From contig JAEWHC010000009.1 in assembly GCA_023387985.1 (NCBI GenBank), positions 868,001-932,000 on the forward strand: a stretch of DNA of 64,000 nucleotides, read 5' to 3'. Each line of letters begins with the position of its first letter. The first letter of the stretch is position 1. This document shows, piece by piece, positions 53,859 through 61,060 of this stretch. The stretch is from Bacteroidota bacterium (GTDB taxonomy: Bacteria; Bacteroidota; Bacteroidia; Chitinophagales; Chitinophagaceae). Below the pieces are notes generated by a model, which saw only the letters and a program-made list of their open reading frames with translations, had not been told where the DNA came from and did no database searches. A program made the position numbers and the translations under genes.

Positions 53859-53886
53859 AAAAGAGGCTGCAAATGCACCTCTTTTT
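53859..53886 (+). terminator. Rho-independent terminator after the ABC-F gene
   Basis: Perfect 8-base stem AAAAGAGG / CCTCTTTT with an 11-base loop (itself able to pair TGCA/TGCA) and a T-run, 22 bases after the stop codon. Confidence 0.85.
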
Positions 53887-53956
53887 GTGATGGATATGCC
53901 CACGATCACCTGGAATAAATAAAAAAAATTGAAATGCATTAGCGTTTTTTGCAAAG

Positions 53957-56566
53957 ATGAATGAAGAAAAAAGAAGGCTGGATCTAAACAGTCACAATCC
54001 CATACCGCTGGAACCATGGGGCCCTTACGTGAGCGACCGTGAATGGGGAACCGTAAGGGAAGATTACAGCCCGAACGGTGATGCCTGGAGATACCTGGAT
54101 TTTGAAGCGTCACATTACACCCAATATAAATGGGGTGAGGACGCGATTGGCGGGATTTGCCACTATTATCAAAACCTTGTTTTTGGCCTGGCTATGTGGA
54201 ATGGAAAAGACCGGATCCTTAAAGAGAAACTTTTTGGCCTGGGCAATTATGAGGGCAATCATGGCGAAGATGTAAAGGAACTCTATTATTACCTGGATAA
54301 TTTGCCTACACATTATTACATGCAAATGCTGTACAAATATCCGCACGCAGCATTTCCTTATGGCCTGCTGCGAAAAAAAAACAAGGAACTCTCCCGAGAA
54401 GAACCGGAATATGAAATTCTCGACACCGGTGTTTTTGACAACGATGCCTACTTTGACGTTTTAATAACCTACGCAAAATTCCACTCCCTGGATATAGCGA
54501 TCAGGGTGGATGTAGCCAACCGCGGCGCTGAAGAAGCGGAATATCACCTGCTGCCCCAGGTATGGTTTCATCAGCGTGAATCCAATGAACGCCTGCAAAA
54601 CCTGCCTTTAATTGAATGGCAACGTTCAGGGGCAGTACGTTGCAACCATGAAAGGCAGGGTAATTATTATTACTATTTTGAACCAACTGATGAATGGTTG
54701 TTTACTGACAATGTGACCAATCTGGCCAAAGCAGGAAAAGGAAATAACGCTGATGTATTTGTGAAAGATGCTTTTCACACCGCAGTGGTCGGTGGAAAAC
54801 ACAAAGCAAAGCTGCGCAACCGTAAATATGGTTCTCGCTTTACACCGGTTTATAAGGTAAGCCTCAAACCTGGCGAATCCCGAACCTGGTATTTCAGGCT
54901 AACCCGCAATGAGCAGTCTTCTCCATTTGAAGGAGTTGCCGAATTGTTTGAGCAGCGCAAAGCGGAAGCGGATCATTTTTATGCAGATCTGTATCCTGCG
55001 GCATTTTCTGAGGACCACCGGAATATATACCGGCAAGCTATGGCCGGGTTGTTATGGAGCAAGCAATTTTACCATTACGACGTGGAGCGGTGGCTTAAGG
55101 AAAATCCAAACCCCGAAGCCGGAACGGTGCGGTACGTTGGCAGAAATTCCAACTGGAAGCATCTCAAGAACCAGGACATCATCCTGATGCCCGATAAATG
55201 GGAGTATCCCTGGTATGCGGCCTGGGACTGGGCTTTTCATGCCATCAGCATGGCAGAGATTGACCCGGTTTTTGCAAAAAACCAATTGATTATTCTCACC
55301 AGGGAATGGTATATGAAACCTGACGGCCAGTTGCCGGCATATGAATGGAATTTCAGTGATGTGAATCCACCTGTTCATGCTTTTGCCGCATTGCAGGTTT
55401 ACTTTGCCGAGAAAAGAAAGAACGGGAAAGGCGACGTGGATTTTCTGAAACGCATTTTCACAAAGCTTCTTATCAATTTTACCTGGTGGATCAACCGCAA
55501 AGACGTAAAAGGCAACAACATATTCGAAGGAGGCTTTCTCGGGCTGGATAATATCGGAATTTTTAACAGGAGCATTGAGATTAAACCCGGTTCCAGCCTT
55601 AGCCAGGCAGACGGAACAAGCTGGATGGGAATGTATGCATTGAATATGATGGACATTGCCCTTGAAATTTCCCTGCACGACCGATCATTTGAGGACACGG
55701 CAACCAAGTTTTTTGAACATTTCGTTTATATCGCTGAAGCGTTAAATGAACTGGGCTTATGGGATGCTGAAGATCGCTTCTTTTACGATGTCCTCACCCT
55801 TGAAGATGGCGATCCGGTAATGTTGCGCATTAAATCGGCAGTGGGACTGACAAGCTTATATGCCGTTTCAGTGATATCCAGGAAAGCATTGGTCTCATTG
55901 GATGATTTTCAAAAGCGGATAACCTGGTTTGAAAAATACCGGATTCGCGAAAACAAGTTCTGGCCCAATGAAGAAAAACATGAAGACCAGGAAATCCTGC
56001 TTTCCCTTGTGGGCCGCAAACGCCTGTTAAGTCTTTTGACCAGCATGCTTAACGAAACGGAGTTTTTATCGGGTGGTGGCATTCGGGCTTTATCTAAAGA
56101 GCACGAAGAAAATCCTTATACCGCAGAAATTGGAGGCATTCAATATTCCATAAAATACGAAGCGGGTGACAGCAGTTCCGATTTTTTTGGTGGCAACAGC
56201 AACTGGCGCGGACCTGTTTGGATGCCAATCAATTACATGCTCATAAAATCCATAAGGAAGTATGGAAAGTTTTACCGGGATGAATTCCAGGTTGAATATC
56301 CCACCGGATCAGGCAGTGTGATGGACCTGGAGCAGGTAAGCTACGAATTGAGCAGGAGGGTGATCAGTTTGTTTGAGCTGCGCGAAGATGGCAACCGGAA
56401 ATTGCACGGACAGTATAACTGGTTTTACAATAAGCCAGAAAACCGGCACCTGATTTTATTCTATGAATATTTCAATGGCGATGATGGCCGTGGACTTGGG
56501 GCAAATCATCAAACCGGCTGGACAGCCCTCATTGTCCAATTGCTGCGCTCTGTTTACACTGCTTAA
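53957..56566 (+). CDS. GH63-like glucosidase
   Basis: The 869-residue protein belongs to the (alpha/alpha)6-barrel clan containing GH63 glucosidases and mannosylglycerate hydrolases (MGH1-like). Recognised segments are WGPYVSDREWGTVREDYSP near 19-37, PWYAAWDWAFHAISMAEIDP near 416-435 and GGNSNWRGPVWMPINYML near 743-760. There is no signal peptide, so it is cytoplasmic and may act on intracellular glucosides such as glucosylglycerate or trehalose-like solutes; the substrate is not determinable here. It stands alone. Confidence 0.82.
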   Translation: MNEEKRRLDLNSHNPIPLEPWGPYVSDREWGTVREDYSPNGDAWRYLDFEASHYTQYKWGEDAIGGICHYYQNLVFGLAMWNGKDRILKEKLFGLGNYEGNHGEDVKELYYYLDNLPTHYYMQMLYKYPHAAFPYGLLRKKNKELSREEPEYEILDTGVFDNDAYFDVLITYAKFHSLDIAIRVDVANRGAEEAEYHLLPQVWFHQRESNERLQNLPLIEWQRSGAVRCNHERQGNYYYYFEPTDEWLFTDNVTNLAKAGKGNNADVFVKDAFHTAVVGGKHKAKLRNRKYGSRFTPVYKVSLKPGESRTWYFRLTRNEQSSPFEGVAELFEQRKAEADHFYADLYPAAFSEDHRNIYRQAMAGLLWSKQFYHYDVERWLKENPNPEAGTVRYVGRNSNWKHLKNQDIILMPDKWEYPWYAAWDWAFHAISMAEIDPVFAKNQLIILTREWYMKPDGQLPAYEWNFSDVNPPVHAFAALQVYFAEKRKNGKGDVDFLKRIFTKLLINFTWWINRKDVKGNNIFEGGFLGLDNIGIFNRSIEIKPGSSLSQADGTSWMGMYALNMMDIALEISLHDRSFEDTATKFFEHFVYIAEALNELGLWDAEDRFFYDVLTLEDGDPVMLRIKSAVGLTSLYAVSVISRKALVSLDDFQKRITWFEKYRIRENKFWPNEEKHEDQEILLSLVGRKRLLSLLTSMLNETEFLSGGGIRALSKEHEENPYTAEIGGIQYSIKYEAGDSSSDFFGGNSNWRGPVWMPINYMLIKSIRKYGKFYRDEFQVEYPTGSGSVMDLEQVSYELSRRVISLFELREDGNRKLHGQYNWFYNKPENRHLILFYEYFNGDDGRGLGANHQTGWTALIVQLLRSVYTA

Positions 56567-56577
56567 ATACAGGGTCG

Positions 56578-57741
56578 TTATGCTTTCTCCAGGGCCTGGA
56601 GGATATCGTTCAGAATATCGGCTGAATGTTCAAGCCCGATACTCAGGCGGATCAGGCCGTCTGAAATCCCGACTGATTCACGTTCGGCTTTGCTCAGCTT
56701 ATGGTGTGTGGTGCTTGCCGGGTGGCTGGCAATACTGCGTGTATCGCCCAGGTTGCTGGAAAGGGTAAAAATCTTCAACGCATTCATAAAACGCACACCG
56801 CCTTCCAGGCCACTTTTAATATCAATGACCACAATCCCGCCGCCGCCTTTCATTTGCTGCATAGCAAGTTCATAGTCAGGATGGGAGGGAAGACAGGGGT
56901 AACGCACATAATTGATTTTGGGATGCCCTTCCAGAATTTCCGCGATTTCCAGTGCGCTTTCGCCATGCTGCTTCATACGGATGAAGAGGGTTTCAAGGCT
57001 TTTGCTTAAAATCCAGGCGTTAAAAGGAGAAAGTGCAGGTCCGGTTTGGCGGCAGAAAAGATAAACTTGTTCCACCAGCTCCTTACGACCCAGCACCAGC
57101 CCGCCAAGAACGCGGCCTTGCCCATCCAGCCATTTGGTAGCACTATGAATCACCAGGTCCACGCCATATTCTGCGGGCTTTTGTAATATGGGCGTCGCAA
57201 AACAGTTGTCTACCACTACCATAACGTTCCTGCGCTTGCAGATTTCCATTATTTTCTCCAGGTCAAAAATGTCGAGGCCCGGATTGGTTGGTGTTTCCAG
57301 GAAGAGCATACGCGTATTTGGCAGAATGGCTTTTTCTATTGCGTCAAAATTTTTGAAATCCGCATACGAATAATTAATGCCCCATCTCGGCAAATGCTTC
57401 GTAATGATATTGTGGGTACTGCCAAAAATTGCAGGGCTGCTGAGCAAATGGTCGCCCTGTGAAAGAAAAGTCATGAAGGTTCCGAAAATGGCCGCCATGC
57501 CGGAAGCTGTTGCAAAACCGTCTTCGGTTCCTTCAAGGGCACACATTTTATTTATCAGTTCGGTTGTATTGGGGTTCGTATACCGGCTGTAAATGTTGAA
57601 GTCATTCTTGTCATCGAAAGCATCCCGCATGTCTTCCGCAATTTCAAATTGAAAACTGCTGGTAAGAAAAAGAGGTGTACTATGTTCGCGTTGATTGGTC
57701 AACGGAGTCTGGATGCGGATGGCTTTTGTTTGAGGCTGCAT
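56578..57741 (-). CDS. metZ: Trans-sulfuration PLP enzyme, O-succinylhomoserine sulfhydrylase type
   Basis: A Cys/Met-metabolism PLP enzyme that most likely makes homocysteine from an activated homoserine and sulfide. Motifs: YSRYTNPNT near 51-59, ATASGMAAI near 77-85, and the PLP lysine Lys203 in SATKWLDGQGRVLGG, where the DGQGRVLGG stretch is characteristic of MetZ. At 387 residues it fits the family. Cystathionine gamma-synthase or methionine gamma-lyase activity are alternatives. The 110-base upstream gap holds no SAM riboswitch that I can recognise. Confidence 0.85.
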   Translation of the reverse strand: MQPQTKAIRIQTPLTNQREHSTPLFLTSSFQFEIAEDMRDAFDDKNDFNIYSRYTNPNTTELINKMCALEGTEDGFATASGMAAIFGTFMTFLSQGDHLLSSPAIFGSTHNIITKHLPRWGINYSYADFKNFDAIEKAILPNTRMLFLETPTNPGLDIFDLEKIMEICKRRNVMVVVDNCFATPILQKPAEYGVDLVIHSATKWLDGQGRVLGGLVLGRKELVEQVYLFCRQTGPALSPFNAWILSKSLETLFIRMKQHGESALEIAEILEGHPKINYVRYPCLPSHPDYELAMQQMKGGGGIVVIDIKSGLEGGVRFMNALKIFTLSSNLGDTRSIASHPASTTHHKLSKAERESVGISDGLIRLSIGLEHSADILNDILQALEKA

Positions 57742-57851
57742 AAATTAAGGGTTTGACTTCTCTGCGGAGGTAAGCCTGCAAATTAACTGAAAATCCAAAT
57801 CGAAAATTCCAGCACCACCGCGTCTGTCAGGACCGGAAAAGATTTCAGAAA

Positions 57852-59519
57852 TTATTTCTGCTTTTTGAAATGCTCATCATGACGGATAATGGAGTAGATG
57901 AGATACAAGCCGGTGAGGGCTGCGAGCAAAAAGAAAAACATTGGCAAAACCGGGTAACCCAATATATTGTGCCGCGAAGGTATGCGCATCATAAAAGCTG
58001 CCGCTATGATGGTTGCCGCGATAATCAATCCAATGGTAATGCGGTTTGCCACTTTTTGAAAAGCGTCTGTAAATCTTTTTTCATCGATGGCATCTACCCG
58101 TATTTCCAGTTCGTTATTGGCCAGTTTTTCGGTAATGCGGTTAATCCTTTCCGGAAGATGCTGGCCCAGCCTTTTGGTTTCAACCAGCGAGGTCAGTAGG
58201 TTTTCCGGCTTCAGTTCCTGCTTCAATCTTTTCTGAAGCATAGTTTGCACGTGCCGTTCCAGTGCTTTTTGCAGGTCAAATTTTGGGGCGAGTACTGCCA
58301 CTATCTGGTCCAGGTTCAGCAGCGTTTTGCCCAGTATGTTTAATTCAACCGGCAATTTAATGCCTTCTTCGGCGGCAATGCGGTTCATCTGAATCAATGA
58401 CCTGCCGGTCTGCAAATCGGATGCAAGGCTGCTTTGGCTGTCCATAACGAGCCGACTTATTTTGCGTTTAAAGGGAGCAGTGTCTGTGCCCCGCTCATAG
58501 GTGCTGATGCCCAGTAATGTATTGCCAATCTGATCGCCGTTTGCCTGGCTCATTGCGGCAAGCAATTTCAGAAGATCTTCCTGCATGGAATGAGCGAATT
58601 TTGCAACCATGCCCAGGTCGAACAGTGCGATCTTATTATCGGGTGTCAGCTTTAAGTTTCCGGGATGCGGATCGGCATGTGCGAAGCCATCCACAATAAT
58701 TTGCTGGAGATAGGCCTTTACCAGGGAATCCACAAGAGGCTCATAATTATTTTCAAGTTTTTGAATATTGCTGATTTCGGTTACTTTCTGGCCAGGTATA
58801 AAATCCATGGTTAAAACAACCGGACTGGAATACTCGTACACCGGCTGGGGAATAACGATGTTCTTAAAACGGCGCAGGTTTCTTCCAAGAATTTCCAGGT
58901 TTTGGGCCTCGCGGCTGTAATCGAGCTCCTGCAGAAGGATGTGCCGCAATTCCTGGAGCAATCCATCGAGCGAATACGATCTTGCCGTTTGGCTGTGCTT
59001 TACCGCAATGTCAGTCATTTCGCTTAGGGTTTTCAGATCATCCAGAAAACTTTTACGCACATTCGGCCGCTGCACTTTCACGGCAACTTCGCGACCGGAA
59101 GGCAGTACGGCTTTGTGAACCTGCCCGATAGAAGCAGTGGCCAGCGGTTCCGGATCAAAATATTTGAATGCTTTGGAAAGCCTGGCGCCGGTCTCCTGTT
59201 CAACAATGGTTTTGATCTGATCAAATTCAATCGCCTCAACATCATCCTGGAGTACACTAAGCGCTTCAAGATATTCATCTGGCAACAGGTCAGGTCTGGT
59301 CGATAACAGCTGTCCAAGCTTTACATAAGTTGGCCCCATGGCTTTTAGATCTTCGACAAGTTCGTCCGGGCTGCGGTAAGAGCCTTCAGACTTCATTTCG
59401 TCATTAATAACATCAGAAACTGAATCGCTTGCCTGTGCAAAAACCTGGCTGTTGCGATATTTTAATACAAACATTAAAAACTTACGATACCTTTCCCATT
59501 TCTCCGGCAATACGGGCAT
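57852..59519 (-). CDS. AarF/ABC1/UbiB-family kinase-like protein
   Basis: A protein-kinase-like ATPase of the UbiB family, linked to quinone synthesis or lipid transport. I start at the ATG at 59519 (MPVLPEKWERYRKF), since the frame above opens with TTG. Family motifs: the KxGQ motif (KLGQ near 67-70), ATASIGQVH near 127-135 in place of the usual AAASIGQVH, the nucleotide-binding lysine in VAVKVQRP (Lys148), QELDYSREAQN, ADPHPGN, and FDLGM in place of DFG. Two membrane segments close the 555-residue protein at the inner membrane. It is the only quinone-linked gene in the window. Confidence 0.9.
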   Translation of the reverse strand: MPVLPEKWERYRKFLMFVLKYRNSQVFAQASDSVSDVINDEMKSEGSYRSPDELVEDLKAMGPTYVKLGQLLSTRPDLLPDEYLEALSVLQDDVEAIEFDQIKTIVEQETGARLSKAFKYFDPEPLATASIGQVHKAVLPSGREVAVKVQRPNVRKSFLDDLKTLSEMTDIAVKHSQTARSYSLDGLLQELRHILLQELDYSREAQNLEILGRNLRRFKNIVIPQPVYEYSSPVVLTMDFIPGQKVTEISNIQKLENNYEPLVDSLVKAYLQQIIVDGFAHADPHPGNLKLTPDNKIALFDLGMVAKFAHSMQEDLLKLLAAMSQANGDQIGNTLLGISTYERGTDTAPFKRKISRLVMDSQSSLASDLQTGRSLIQMNRIAAEEGIKLPVELNILGKTLLNLDQIVAVLAPKFDLQKALERHVQTMLQKRLKQELKPENLLTSLVETKRLGQHLPERINRITEKLANNELEIRVDAIDEKRFTDAFQKVANRITIGLIIAATIIAAAFMMRIPSRHNILGYPVLPMFFFLLAALTGLYLIYSIIRHDEHFKKQK

Positions 59520-59720
59520 TGTTGATTGGTTTTTGGTTAAAGAATATGAAGCTAAAGATAAGCACAATAGCTGCAGTAATCCTTAAACTGCGAATTAAAG
59601 ATCGTGCCATTTATTTAATTCGCCTACGGCAAAAATTTACGGGTTTATTCGTCTTCCCAGGGTTTTTCACTTATTTTTATTTTTGATCACCTGGCTGTTT
59701 AATTTTTACCATCCTGCTTT

Positions 59721-60818
59721 ATGAAAAATATTCTCTTCATCGCCTTCATGCTGCTTTCTTTTGAGGCATATACTCAGGGCTGTGTGGCCATTCGCAGTGG
59801 CGCCGGCAGTTGTTCTTTACAACCACTTACTGATTCTGATGACCTTAACCGCGGAGGTTGGAGCCTGGTGACCGGCTACCGCTACTTTAAATCCTTTCGC
59901 CATTTTTCGGGAACTACCGAACATACCGAAAGAGTAGCCAATGGTACCGACGTGAGGAACTGGCAGCATTCGCTGGACCTCACCCTGGCAAAAGAGCTTG
60001 GCAACCACTGGAGCATTTCCTTTGGCCTTCCCTTAATTTCCAATTTGCGCAGTAGCATGTATGAGCATTATGGCAATTCAAGTAAAAGCCCCAACGCCAG
60101 GCATACAACCCGCAGCAGTGGAATTGGAGATTTGAGGATCATGGCTTCAAAATGGTTGCTTGATCCCCTGGCCCATTCCAAGGGCAATATCCAGGCCGGG
60201 TTAGGAATAAAATTCCCTACCGGTGATTATAAATACCAGGATTATTTTTACCGAAACGACAGTACCAAATTGCTGGGGTTCGTTGACCAAAGCATCCAAC
60301 CCGGTGATGGCGGAACAGGTTTGCTTGTGGAGTTTAATGGTTTCTATACCCTCAACAGATCGCTGAGTCTTTATGGTACTTTTTTCTACCTGGTAAATCC
60401 GAGGGATCATAATGGTGTATCCACAGGCAGGGGAGCCACGCCATCAGCAGCTGCCATGGCCAACGGCTCTGATGTAATGAGTGTTCCAGATCAATTCATG
60501 TTCCGAGGTGGTATCAATTTCATGAAAGGGAAGAATTCATTTTCCGGTGGTCTGCGTTATGAGGGCATACCTGTGAAAGATATTATTGGGGAAAGTAACG
60601 GCTTCCGCCGGCCCGGCAGAATTTTAGGAATAGAACCCGGGTATGCGTTGCACGGAAAAAAAGTAGATTGGTTCGCCACCGCTCCCGTTTGGTTTTACCG
60701 CGAACGTACCCAAAGCGTGCCGGATAAGATACGAACGCAACAAACAGGTACCCTTGCCCATGGTGATGCCGCTTTTTCTGATTATACCATCAATGCAGGT
60801 GCGCGGATTAAATTTTGA
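59721..60818 (+). CDS. Outer-membrane beta-barrel protein, unknown function
   Basis: The 365-residue protein has a signal peptide (MKNILFIAFMLLSFEAYTQG, cleaved near residue 18-20) and a mature part of alternating amphipathic strands ending in a Phe-terminated strand (INAGARIKF), the pattern of an outer-membrane barrel. Typical strand segments are WSISFGLPLISNL near 94-106 and NIQAGLGIKFPTGDYKY near 155-171, the latter like the DUF3187/transporter-type barrels. No ligand motif is visible. It lies 242 bases upstream of the caspase-SGNH gene on the same strand; a link between them is unproven. Confidence 0.65.
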   Translation: MKNILFIAFMLLSFEAYTQGCVAIRSGAGSCSLQPLTDSDDLNRGGWSLVTGYRYFKSFRHFSGTTEHTERVANGTDVRNWQHSLDLTLAKELGNHWSISFGLPLISNLRSSMYEHYGNSSKSPNARHTTRSSGIGDLRIMASKWLLDPLAHSKGNIQAGLGIKFPTGDYKYQDYFYRNDSTKLLGFVDQSIQPGDGGTGLLVEFNGFYTLNRSLSLYGTFFYLVNPRDHNGVSTGRGATPSAAAMANGSDVMSVPDQFMFRGGINFMKGKNSFSGGLRYEGIPVKDIIGESNGFRRPGRILGIEPGYALHGKKVDWFATAPVWFYRERTQSVPDKIRTQQTGTLAHGDAAFSDYTINAGARIKF

Positions 60819-61060
60819 AGCGTTGTGTACGGATGTTTGATAGCGGAAGGCCATTGATAGCCTCCGGATTTCCACGGTATTCTGCTGAAACAACTTACCC
60901 TTAATGAATGACTCCACATTTAGGACTTACCAGGGAGTTATTGAAATGAAGGAAATATAATTACATGCCGCAATAAAATAATGTGTCAGGAAGGTTGACT
61001 TTTATTGCTGTAACTCTTAGGTTTAGGTTTCAATACACTTTACTGAAAAAAAAACTTGAA

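Noticed and set aside
57742..57851. Possible SAM riboswitch upstream of metZ
   Set aside because: The 110-base gap shows no recognisable SAM-I or SAM-II core or terminator pair.
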